Positions 24,914-36,600 of a stretch of 64,000 nucleotides of DNA are shown piece by piece (the first letter of the stretch is position 1; the number at the start of each line of letters is the position of its first letter). A program made the translations under genes and the position numbers. The stretch comes from Rhynochetos jubatus. Taxonomy: Eukaryota; Chordata; Aves; Eurypygiformes; Rhynochetidae. The stretch is taken from the NCBI GenBank assembly GCA_027574665.1, contig CM050650.1:97437086-97501085 (forward strand), written 5' to 3'. The notes beneath the pieces were generated by a model, which saw only the letters and a program-made list of their open reading frames with translations, was not told the DNA's origin and did no database searches.

Positions 24914-25016
24914 ATGTATTTTGCAGAATTAGAAATTCAAGCATTACCTGGGTTTAATTTAATCCAGATTAATTGCTAATTGTAGTCTGCAGGTCCAGGT
25001 GCAGCCATAAAGTTGT

Positions 25017-25362
25017 TTAGCCTGGAGGAAAGGAGCCTCAGGGGAGGCTTTATGGCTTTCTACAAATACCTGGTTGCAGAGAGGTGAGTGTTGGTCTCTT
25101 CTCTCAAGTGACAGGACAAGGGGAAATGGCCTCAAGTTGTGCCAGGGGAGATTTAGATTGAATATTAGGAAGAATATCTTCACTGAAAGGGCTGTCAGCC
25201 ATTGGAACTGGCTTCCCAAGCAGGTGGTTGAGTCCCTGGAGGTATTTAAAAGATGTGTAGATGTGGTGCTTAGGGCTGTGGTTTAATGGTGGAATTTAGT
25301 GTTAGGTTAAACCTAATGAATTTAGCGGTTTTTTTCCAACATAAACAATTCTATGATTCTAT
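25017..25362 (+). mobile_element. CR1 LINE, 5'-truncated
   Basis: Sense CR1 3' end starting in the reverse transcriptase C-terminal region (AGCCTGGAGGAAAGG) and ending in the 3' repeat TTCTATGATTCTAT. It belongs to a different CR1 subfamily from the copies at 9994 and 36200: the 3' UTR here has a GGTGGAATTT...GTTAGG segment in place of the CCCTGCCCATGGCAGGG hairpin seen in those. Reading frame broken. Confidence 0.92.
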
Positions 25363-28300
25363 ATCCTAAGGTTCACTGGGAGGAGTGTCTTGTACCTTGT
25401 TTACCTGTCTTCCTCCCTATTTCTTTGCAGGTTATGCCTCAGCATGGGGTAGGTGTGATGGGCTGCGAGGCAGCCTTCCCACCTGGTGCCATGCTAGAAG
25501 AGGCATGGGAAACCACGGACATAATTTTATAGCTGCTGCGTAGCTACGTGGCTGTTCACCCATGGCAAAATCTGCCTTGTGTCAATGTGTGACTACTATG
25601 GGAGTGAGCATATATTACCATTCTGGTGGTAAAGGAGGAAGGTGTATTGGGCAGAGCTAGGAGCACAAGAATTCTTGTTCCAGCTATGGTCTTTTGGTTT
25701 TGATTTAATGTTCTTCATCACCTGTCTGAAAACCTTCATATTATTCTGTAACTTGTTTTTTTTAAATTGTATTACGATGACAGCTGTATGCAGGAGCAAG
25801 TAAAGTAGCATATGCTTTGCAAGTAAAATCTGGCCTATGAGGCACACTTTTGGCACAAGGCTCTATTTAATACATGAAGAACACACTGGCTCCCAAACTG
25901 GAAGAGAAATTCTATTTTTGGCAGAGAATGAAAGCAAAAAATAAATAGATGAAAAAAAAAAAAATATTTCCAGTCATTTTATAAGACAGAGGACGCAATG
26001 GAAAAAATGAAAAAAATATTTGATTCCTCTTATTAGGAATGATAAAAACTAACAAAGACTTGTCTGTCTGTGTAAGATGATCATTTAGAGTCATAGACTG
26101 ACAGTCTCTTCATCATCTCCTAATCAGTGGTTCTTCACAATTTGAAAAGTTGCTTTAAAATTTCAGTATAGAAAATAAATCAATTTTTTGACAGGAGTAA
26201 AATAAATAAAAGGTCCCTGCTTCTGTTTGCACATTTGATAAATGAAACACCAAGAACTGGGAAAGGTGTAATAAGGTCTGGCTTTTCATTTTAATGCTGA
26301 AATTATGGAGAGCATATACTGAGACACTATTTGAAACACAAAGAGTGCTACAGGTTCATATAATTAACGTTTTGACAACTGTAGTTATTATGAGTATAAA
26401 ATAATTGCTTATTACCTGTGGAGAAGACTTCTTGCACATGCTATTGATATACAAGTTAACTTCATTAATTTCTAATACATCTTAGGCCATTTTTTCAGTC
26501 CTATCCTTGTCTGAGTACCATTTGTGCCTACCTTTTGGCACCTGCAAATGGAGGAGTGAGCAGTGCTTCATTGTGGCATGGATATCTGCCTAACTAAAAA
26601 AAGTGATAGAATTATTCTGAGACATTTTCCCTGCCTATGAACAGATGACAGCATGCAACCCTCCCTTCCTTCAACCTAAGAAGCATTAGTCATTATCCAA
26701 GCTCTATCCCAGATACAAAAATTTGTAGCCTCTAAAGTTTATTTTGAATGATTCAGGCATTTCAGGGGACCCACAGAAATTAACAGCCGAAGGAAACCTA
26801 CACTAGTGGGGAGAAAAAAAGGTTAAAAAAGGTTTCCTGATTGATGCCCTGAGGCCTGTTTCTTTGCTGCTTAAAATTATGTTAATACAGAAAACCTCTG
26901 ACATCAGTAGCTGGAATCAGAAGTAGTCCTAAGCTGCGATGGTGCTGAAGTCATGTGTGTGAAGGTTGCTGGCAGCTCTTCAGCAGAGCACTCCCCTGAA
27001 CTGGCAGCTATTTGCTGCACTAGCTGTCACCAGAGAAGCTGTATCTCTTTTTTAGCTGCTGAAGAGACACTAATGGGATAATGAGCAGTTTGCACTTTCT
27101 CATTACCACTTATTCATCATCGACAATGCATACAAAATATCTGTAGTTAAAGTATTCAGTGATCACTTTTGTGATGTTTGGTCTGTGTAGTATTTCCAAA
27201 GTGTCTAGGTTTTTAGATTAGTATTTGATAAACTGTGGTTGAAGCACAGCATATTTAAATTATTATGTAAACTCATTCAATCTGTTCTATTCATTATTAG
27301 AAAAAAAAAGGGGAGCATTTTGTATAAACCTATGCCTCTCCTCCAGAAGACATGCTTATGAGCTGTTCTTTTGAGGCTCCCTTTTCAGTAATGCTACAAA
27401 GAACATATAGCTATCAAAATATTAGACTACATGATACACACCATTGAGGAACTGTGTTTACTAATAATGACGTTAAATATGATTTTGTAGCCAGTATAAG
27501 CTGGAAAAACATTTTTAGCGGAGTTATGTTAATGTTGATATTGAAACCATCTCAAGGCTTCTTAGCAAGGAAGATGAAATTAATTTTGCTGTGCCTACCT
27601 GAAAGGATTAAAGACTGGAAAAGGTGCTTCTGTAATCAAGTGGAAGAGGAAGAGGGGAGGGAAGATGGGACAAGCAGCTGAAACAGGAAGAGCCTGAGAG
27701 GAGGGTCTTATCTTCCCATCCGTCTTCCTGGAACTGAGGTGAGTGGGATGGAGGTGGTGCAGATGTTTCTTGTAGGTGGTTCCCTGATCAAGCAGTAGTC
27801 ATTATTCCATACTATTTGTCCCCTTTTTTTTGGTGGGCAACACCAAAATCTTTTGCCCACCTTAATTTTCTAGGCCTATTAATTCTGCATTTTGATGCTG
27901 GAAGCTGTTGCGTCATTTAACAATGGCCAGTTGCTCTGGGTACAGGTAAATACAGTTATAGAAGAATTCTGTAAAATTATAAATTTTTCTGTACTTTAGA
28001 ATACACTTACCTTTAACAGAAATGCCTCTCCTGTGGAATTCAATGATAAATGTAAAGTAAACATGGTCCCATTCAGTATCTTCCCTTCTTTCTATCGGAT
28101 GCTAACAGAATACTTCCTCTCTGGGGCTTTTTTTTTGGAGAAAGACTGTAGAGGATTTTGGTTTTATGAAATGATTCTCCCACATCCATGTGGAAGCAGG
28201 TTTTTGCAAAAGCTTACGGACAGAAAATATCTTTCTGAATCCATACATAAAAGCCATTTTGTTCATAAAAGCCTGGATATTCCTCATACAGATACAGTAG

Positions 28301-28822
28301 ATTTGTCCTGTTTTATCTTATTTGCCAAAGGTGGGAAGATGATGAGTATTAATGAACAACATGTGCTCTTTGCAGTAGTCCGTGTATTGTCATAGATGTG
28401 AAATGGGCTTCCACCACCTTCTGGATCAGATTCTCAGCTTCTCTGATCAGCACAGTTCCACTGAAACCAACTGCCTCTCACAGGCATTTGTTGGCAGAAA
28501 ACCATCTCCCGCTTCTATTTCACCTTGTCCAGAAAACAAAATGAAACAAACCAACACTGTTTTTAGGAGGGTCTAACAGGCACTTGACATGGAAATAGCT
28601 GGTCCTTCCAGTGCTAATGAAAAGATTATTCATTACTAAACATGCTTGCCAGACTGGTGCCTCAAAAACTACACTCTTTAAGGCACAACATGTTCTTTCT
28701 TGTTTTTATGTTCTATTTAGAAAAACAGGGTAGTACAGAATACAAAATGTGGCAGAGATGTTTTGCACTTGCAAAAATGTAGTGAAATTCATTAAAAATA
28801 TGTATAAATGTGTTAGATGTAC
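25363..28822. other. Intergenic DNA, no gene seen
   Basis: AT-rich with a purine-rich patch at about 27630-27700 and several short A or T runs. The longest ORF (28033-28395, 120 residues) has an opposing ORF on the other strand and no recognised domain. Confidence 0.5.
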
Positions 28823-29085
28823 AATCATAGAATAATTTAGGCTGGATAGCATCTGTGGTAGTCATCAGGTTTGATCTGCCACTTAAATCAGAGCCAACTT
28901 TGAAGTTGTAATGGGTTACTCAGGGCCTCATACAGTCAAGTTCTGAATATCTCCAAGGATGGAGATCCCACAGTCTCTCTGGGCAACCTGTGCCAGTGTT
29001 TGACCACCCTTGTTGTGAAGAATATTTTTCTTGCTCTGACAAATGAGATTTTGAACCTGAAGTGTGTCTTTTTCAAAATATGAGC
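28823..29085 (-). mobile_element. CR1 LINE fragment, reverse orientation
   Basis: On the + strand it opens with AATCATAGAATAATTTAGG, the reverse complement of the CR1 3' end, followed by reverse-complement CR1 3' UTR and C-terminal reverse transcriptase sequence (the stretch around CAGTCTCTCTGGGCAACCTG is typical). Well diverged, so probably old. The 60-residue ORF at 28928-29110 is a remnant of it. Confidence 0.85.
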
Positions 29086-30494
29086 TAAGGTTGTCCAGGC
29101 TTGCATTCAAAATGGAGAAAATGAAGAGCTGGAAGACCTGTTTCTGCCTGGCCTCTGCTTCTCAGACTATTTGGTATGAGTAATCCTGCTCAGAAATGTT
29201 CTGCTCTTGGCACAGCTCATCACAACACAGACTGACAGGCAGCTCTGTCATGGCAAGCTATAGGTCTATAGCACCTGTACTTTGACTAAAAAAGGAATCT
29301 GTGCAGTAGTGATAATTATTGTGTGATGACAGTCTGAGGGCAACTTTTTTTGAAAAAGTGTTATGCATTCAAAATGCTGACTTCCATCCCATCTGTCTTG
29401 CAGGAGCCCAGTCCTATATAGTGCGCTGGGTGTTGATTTTTTGATGTCTGCTTGTAAATAAGCCTATTTCTTGAATCTAATAAACTTCCTGTTGTTGCCT
29501 GCTCTGCTCTGTGACAAGTGGGGTGGTTCAGAACAGGGGCAGTTACAGAAACTGCACAGTCGGAGTCACAAAGCTGGTAACTGGGGCATTTCAGTGCCTC
29601 CAAGGTGAGGAAGGATTTTCAGAATCATAGTTTGGGACTTGGGCACCTGAATTTATGAATTTTACTGGAGATGCCTCAGAATTTTGTAAACTATAGCTCC
29701 TAACTCATAGTAATTATTTTGTATGGGGTAATATTGCCAAACCTGCATTTTGCAAAATTCAAAATTTGAATTTTGACATTCTTAACATGATGCTTTCTTG
29801 AGTTTATTGAGTGACCAGTTGTCCTGAAGAGCTGCTGTGAACATGTAAACACATAATATGCTCATCCTCTAATGTTATGTCAGCTAAAGGAACTTGAATG
29901 ACGTGTCAGTCAAACACAATTCTTCGAATTCATGTTAAACCTGATAAATAAAAAAGCATAAGAAAGGCAAGCTTAACTGTCTAATATTTGAAATATTTTT
30001 AGAGATCTAATGCAAAAAAAAGACCCCTTACTGCAATTCTAATACTAGATCCACCAATATTAAATACAACATAAAAGCACCTAAAATAACAGACAGGTAC
30101 TGCATGTTGTTCTTGCAGTGTACTGTGCCTTTCAAATCCCTGTCCATGTGCTTCAATAACATACTGTTTTTACAATGCCCAATATAGGTTTTCCCTCTAA
30201 GGAGCCTAACAATGGCTTCTATTCCAGAACAGAAATGGCTTGTTACAGAACAAAAGCCTTTTGTGAAGAGAAAAGTTGAGCAAAACTGTTTTATACTCAG
30301 TTGTCGTTGTTTCCAGGCAGGCAGGCAGGCAGCTAGTGATGTGCATTTGTTGGTTTACCACTTTAACACTGTTCCAGAAAGTGGTCCTCTTGGCCATGAA
30401 ACGTTGGGGTTGCTCTTTATGGTTCATCATCTGCGTGGCCTTCTGGGAAAAGAACTTTACAGCAATTCTAACTAACATTTATTGTATCTGTGCC
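29086..30494. other. Upstream region of LGSN
   Basis: No gene is seen. A CAGG tetranucleotide run sits at about 30317-30333. The region immediately before the TATA box should hold the lens enhancer sites of LGSN, but I could not pick out a strong Pax6 or Maf site by eye. Opposing ORFs at 30206-30521 on both strands are probably chance. Confidence 0.45.
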
Positions 30495-30502
30495 TATAAA
30501 TA
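30495..30502 (+). promoter_or_regulatory. TATA box of LGSN
   Basis: TATAAATA lies 70-77 bp before the LGSN start codon. With the usual ~30-bp spacing, transcription would begin at about 30525, leaving a 5' UTR of roughly 45-50 nt. Many lens crystallin genes use TATA promoters (established), which fits a strongly lens-specific gene. The transcription start itself is inferred. Confidence 0.65.
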
Positions 30503-30542
30503 CAGGACGCCTGTCTACTAGATTTTTACTGGACCATTTCTA

Positions 30543-30575
30543 ATGGTGACCTGAACTAGAATGAAGTGGACATGA
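30543..30575 (+). promoter_or_regulatory. Two tiny upstream ORFs before the LGSN start
   Basis: In the predicted 5' UTR an ATG at 30543 opens a three-codon ORF ending in TGA at 30552-30554. A second ATG at 30561 opens a four-codon ORF whose TGA (30573-30575) overlaps the LGSN ATG (30572-30574) as ATGA. If both are in the mRNA, LGSN translation would need leaky scanning or re-initiation. The LGSN ATG has G at -3, a fair context. Confidence 0.45.
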
Positions 30576-30601
30576 ACAAAAAGGAAGATCTTACTCAGCA
30601 G
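30572..30601 (+). CDS. LGSN: LGSN coding exon 1 (10 codons)
   Basis: Encodes [10 protein letters not shown] and ends CAG|GTAAGA, phase 0, exactly the phase needed by exon 2. Human lengsin also begins with M-N, an acidic/basic pair and E-D-L-x-Q, then a region that matches the first residues of exon 2 here. It is too short to show up as an ORF, and was located by this similarity, the donor site and the TATA box upstream. Confidence 0.8.
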
Positions 30602-33600
30602 GTAAGAGACTGACTGTGAATGATTGCTGAACAGATATGCTGATATAAAATACATCAAGATTTCAGGTGAGTGAATATTTCATTGTGGATTGTGTGCAAG
30701 GCTCTTCATGCTCATGAGTTGAGCATGGTCTAATTCTGAAGCAAATGCAGGTCAAAGAAAGGCTCCTTATTTAAGCCAAAAACCCCCATTTGCTTTAGGA
30801 AGCAAATCTAACATATTTTAACTTCATATATTTTTTATTTATAGCTCTATGAAAAGTAAGGAATGGAGGTCTTAAATCTGTTCCTATTAATATTTATGGG
30901 AAAACAGGTTGGCTTCATTAATGTGATGAGAGCACTACAATCTGTGGACTAGAGTTGGACCTGAATGAGAAGGTGACACTCTTGAGCCAGGCTACCAACC
31001 TAAGTGGAGTTGTTCAGTTTCTATACGAGTACATTTTAATATAGATTCTGATCCTGAAGTTATAAAATATACTTTCAATAAAGTAAAAAAAATTAAAATA
31101 AATGTACCTATTATTTTGACTAGTGTCCAGAAGATCTCATTGTGAAAACCTGAAAGTAAAATTTCATTTAAAATATTGAGAAAGATGTAATGTGGCTTGA
31201 AAGTGGTGGTGCAGGCAGACTTCCTGAGGCTACTAGATATTTTTATCAAGGTGAACAAATGGATACTTTATACGCCAGAGATGCACCTACCCAGTCACTG
31301 ACTGCCTCCTAGTCCATCTTTGTGTATGAAATGAGTCACAGAAGTTAGACATAAAAGCCTTGTAGATCATTAAGTCCATTCCCTTGCAAATGTCTTCCTG
31401 AGGATTGGTCAGCTGTTAAATGGATCCTGCTTTTAGATCTCATTTACACTGCTGCAAATTGGCGATGACACCACCAGTGTACTTTTGTGGTCCCAAATCA
31501 CCGAGAAGGCAGGATCAGCTTCTTCATTTTGGGCCTCTCTCTTACTTTAGGGATTTTGTTTTACATGGTGTAGGTGGCATAGTCCAAAGAAAAGTATTTG
31601 CAAATAACCTTGCTACAAGGACAACTCTGATGCTTTGACATAGTAAGAGAATCAATGACCTTGAGGAGCTCATCTAATAACTGCATATATAGTATGAAGG
31701 CTTTGGATGGGAGTAGCAGATAAAGGCAGACGTCAGATGTGAAAATAGGTGACACAATATTGTGAGCTAAACTCATTCCATTCATTTTCCGATGAAGTAT
31801 TTTAATCATCTTGAGTATATTTTAAAGTTTCAAAGAAGGAAGGAGACTCTGCTTCTGCTTCTAACATTACGACCCATCTTCCTGTGACCTATTGCAAGTC
31901 TGCGCTTCAGCTTCTCTAACTGCAAACTAGTCACATGTACCAAATATTTATGCCACTTGCAGGTCCTTCACTGGGAGGTTTCTGTAGCAGTAAATCACGC
32001 GCAAAGAACCACTTGATCAAACAAGGTCACTGAGGGAGAAATTAGTCACAGCAGTATCTTGACAATGTGCTGTCACCATCGTGTCTCTAGCTTACGAGCC
32101 ACCGCTGTCTGTTTATTGTAGCACACATTGTTTTAGCACTGCACGTAAGAGCCAAACCCCCATTCTGTGTCTGGAGCTACTCCCTGGATATATCTGCATT
32201 GTCCTCCATATGACTCCATGGGCCAGATTCCCTTCTGGTACAAATCTGCGTAGCTCCAGTGACTCCAGTGAAGCTGCATTAATTCCCAGGCAGTAGGTAA
32301 TTTGTTCCTGTGTCTTCTGCTCCTTCGCTGCCTGGTTACTGGGGGAGCAGCTGGGCAATGCTTTCCATCTGTCAGGGCAAGGGGTGGAGAAAGCACTTGA
32401 GCACGGGCATACTTGCTTTATGGGCATTGTTGTCTAAGGTCTTAAGCAGCACCTCTTCTTAAAACCTGACTTCCAGTTTTTTGAGATTGATTACCACATG
32501 GAAAGTTTAATTAAACTTGAGCTGTAGAGGGTAACCTGGTAACAGCCAAAGTGGGTCAGAGAAAGTTCCTCAGCATTTATGGTTCCATAGCAATTGAAAT
32601 ACTTTGAGAAACTGTGTTACTTTTGAAAACAGCAATGTGGGTAATATCAAGTGTCAACACAATTTGAACAATATTTTAAGACTTTTTTTAGATTGGAAAC
32701 ATTTAATTTCTCTTTTTCAAAATTGTTTCATATGATACAAAAAATGAAGCCGAACCTAAGTGAAGCAGTTTAACTTTTCATAAATAATAAATTCAGCAAA
32801 CCAAACCATACATGTTGTTGACTTTTCTGTTTAAGAGGATTGTTTTAGTTTCCATGTTTTTGTAACTTAGTTATACCAGATTTTGACGTTCTTTGCAAAA
32901 TTTAGCAACATTTTGCAAAATTTTTAGCAACGACTCAGGAAGATCACCACAATTTGACCTCTTAACAATCAGTTAAAATAATGGCTAAAAGTGGTTAATA
33001 ACCTGAAACAAAAAAGAGAATGAGAATGTGACTGAGACCCCAGTGTATTTTGCTGAGTGGCTGCACCACTTTTTTGGGTAGCCAATAGCAGGAACATTGG
33101 GTTATCTTGCTAATCAGACATACAAATATCTCCTCCTGGAGTTGCACCTTGTGTCTTTCACCTTTTTCTGTGATAGAAATCCTTCTACAGCTATTCATCT
33201 GCAGTTACCCAGAGCATCTTTTAAACTAACTCCCTTTCTCCCTTTTTATTTTCAAATGCTATAGTGTGAGTTTCTTTTTCTCATGTATCTGTCTCTTTTT
33301 GGCAATAATTTTTGAGAGCTTTATGAACCCCGATAGCATTTGCAGTCTTGCCTGAGATCATGAAGCAAAAAGAAAGTAGGAGACAAATAGAAGGTCCCCT
33401 TTGTAGCTCTAAATTTGTCTCATAGAACATTACAGATACATTTTCAGTCACCTATAAAAGCCTTTTAAGGCAAAAGTTCAAGAATTGCTTTGGATTTTCA
33501 CCTGTGTTTCACACACCAGAAATCCCAGCACTTGTTATTCCTCCCAAAGGCAACACTTTACATTTCCGAATATTCTCAGCTTGCCGATTGGCAGGTTTAC

Positions 33601-36600
33601 AGATGAACAGCAGTTTGGCAGTGCTGTATTTCATGATACAGTTAATGTTCCACTTCAGAGCTTGTACAAAGCCTAAAAGGGAAAACAAACTGATTAAGAA
33701 AAATTGCTTTAGATGTATGCTTTCTGTGTTACCACAAGACATGAACTGTCTATCAGCTGTAGAAGCCTGATGGCACGCCACAAGTGGCATGTAATTAGGT
33801 TAAGTTGAGCAACCTATTTCATCTGCACTGTGCTGAAATATTTGCTTGCTGTTACTGTCCTCTGTTCTCTCCTCTTCCTATGTGCATGGTGCCCCCATAT
33901 GCTGCTGTAATGGACAAGTGTAGCCCTTATGCTCTGTTGATACGAGTACACTCTTGTGTGCCTGAGGTGATACACTAAGTATCTAGTGAAGACAAGCAAA
34001 GCTGTTATTTGTATGAGCTGAGATTATCCATCATGGGAAATGAAGCCTGATCTATCTCTACTCTTCCTGCCTGTTGTAGGACTTGCGCTGGTCCACCTCT
34101 ACTGAAACCTTACCAGGTGCAAACCCTCAGTGCAGAGGGGATTAGTGTACCAGCAAGAATTGCAGTACTGGGGCAAGAAGTCCTGATGGAAATCAGAACT
34201 TGAGGGAGTACCAGTATCAATGACAATTAACATCAGATGTATTTTTAGAAAGAAAGATCTGAATCTCGCTTTTGTTGCCTAATGTGGACCACATTGTTTA
34301 TATTGTGAACCTAATATCGCACGAATATTCTAATCATTACCTGAGTGTTCAGTTGCTAAGGAAGAGAGGCAAATATTGAAACTTTCAAGACTTAGGGTGT
34401 CAGTAAATATTTGAAAACAAACAAACAAATATTGAATGATGGTGAAACAAATGTCGACTAAAAGAACTTTCAAGTAGCTTGAGTATCTCCTGTTACTGTT
34501 GCCACACAGCAACAAAAATATAACAACATTCAGCAATTAAATACAAAATAGTCAGAACTTTTGCCATGTTACTAAAATCATAGACCCATAATACCATGAC
34601 TGTTTGCTTTCCTTTCAGCATGTCAGGGCATGTGTTTCCATGAAATTAAGTCACAACCTGTATCCAGCTCACTTGCACTGTAACTCTTTCAAGCTTTTTT
34701 TTTTTTACCTAATCATCCCTGTCTTCTGCAGAAAAAAACCATTGCTAGAAATGAAAAGTTAAGGAGATGATAATTCATAAGTCCTATTTCCTAGGTGCTC
34801 TCCCCACTGTACCGAGGTACTAGGCGTTTTCTGATGGAAAACACAACGCAAACTACTAGACAAGTAAGGCTGTGTCACAATTTATGCATATGACTATTTA
34901 GTACAAAAGGATGCTGTATTTTTACCTTGCAACAGACCTAATACTGTTTAATTCACTGCAGAAAATACTGTGATTTCTAAATGAAAGTCCAAAAATATCT
35001 GAGTTTATTTAGAAATTAAAAATCATTCTCCTGCACGAAGTCACAGTGTGCTTTGTACTGAGGACCTTAAGTAATGAGAAGGTTGCTTTCTGTATCAATG
35101 TAAAAGTTTTGTTCATTTGAAGGTAAAAATACCACTGTTCTTGTTTAAGAGCAATGGGCACAGTATCTCTTTCAGGTCTATGATCAAAATGCAGTACCAT
35201 AGTTCTTAGTGGAAAATAAACCCTTTGCAGACTACTACAGACACACTCATCATTAGAGTTCTATTCCAAATTAATGTTTCCATTAACAAATTTACAAGTG
35301 ATCAGACCTTACCCTGCTCATCCCTATTCAGAAGCAGTATGTTTTGGTAACGGTTATGATGTGGGCATGGTACCTTGTGTTCATGAAACCATTTAGAAGG
35401 GCTAATTAGGAGAACAGGCAGTTTTCTGATGTTTTACTTTTGGTACATGAATTCTTCTTTGACTGACTTCAGTATATAGGTGTTGTAAAAAAGGATGTGC
35501 TAACCTTTCCCTCGGTCATTTTATTGAACATTTTTCAGTGACCTACCGTAGGGACAACAGGCAAAAACTTAGTCTAACATTAACATTTTTAATGGTTACC
35601 TTTGAGCAAAGGGAGTGGGAATACATTATAAAGCAGAAATGCAGATAGTGTTATAATTATGTTACTGGTTTCTAGTTATTCGAAGGAAACAAAAGAATTG
35701 TGAAGACTTTATAAAGTGGAAATCAGGATATTTTAATGATGGCAACCTCTGCCACAAACAATATTTAAGTAAATATTTTTTACAAATTCATTAAAAAATA
35801 CAATTATTTTATCACTATAGCTTTCATAGCTGGAACTTTACTTTCTTCCAAAATTTTATACATCTAGAAATATAATTTGATACCTCTCTTATTTCAAAAT
35901 CATTTAGGTTTGTCCATTTTGAGTGTCCTGGTTCCTCCACCCCTACTCTTTGCCCCCACTTGTTTCATTCACTTTCCTGTATTACTAATGGAGGTGTTAA
36001 AATTCTCTATTAATTCTCCATTACAAGCAGTTTCTGTTTGCTTCATTATTCAGGAAAATTCCTTCATTACGTTACATTCCATAATGATGCAGAACCATAG
36101 GAATTAAGCCTATTCTGCATGTGTGAATGTGTAGAGGTATTACCAATACATCCAGAATTATTTAATAGGATATCATAGGGTATATTATAGGAATAATAAC
36201 AGCACAAGGAGTAACAGGTTTAAATTGAAAGAGAGTAGATTTAGATTGGACACCAGGAAGAAACTCTTCACTGAGAGGGTGGTGAGGCACTGGAACAGGT
36301 TGCCTAGAGAAGCTGTGGATGCCCCATCCCTGGAAGTGTTCAAGGCCAGGCTGGATGAGGCTTTGAGCAACCTGGTCTAGTGGAGGGTGTCCCTGCCCAT
36401 GGCAGGGGGCTTGGAACTAGATGGTCTTTAAGGTCCCTTCCAGCCCAAACCATTCTATGATGATAAACCAAAGCTTTTTGATGAAGAAATGGATTCATTA
36501 AAAACTCAGTGCTAAAACTGGGGTAAGCAGGGATTTCATTTGTGAATAAGCCAGTAAATGTGTTTGATTGGAAATGGGCATCACAAGTATGTCACTATCA

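Noticed and set aside
29390..29540. Possible extra LTR (TATATAG near 29415 and AATAAA near 29481)
   Set aside because: Neither the ends nor similarity to the other LTRs could be seen; signals this short occur by chance.
29620..29650. Possible CR1 3' end (AGAATCATAGTTTGGGACTTGG)
   Set aside because: Only about 20 bp resemble CR1 and the following sequence does not continue the match.
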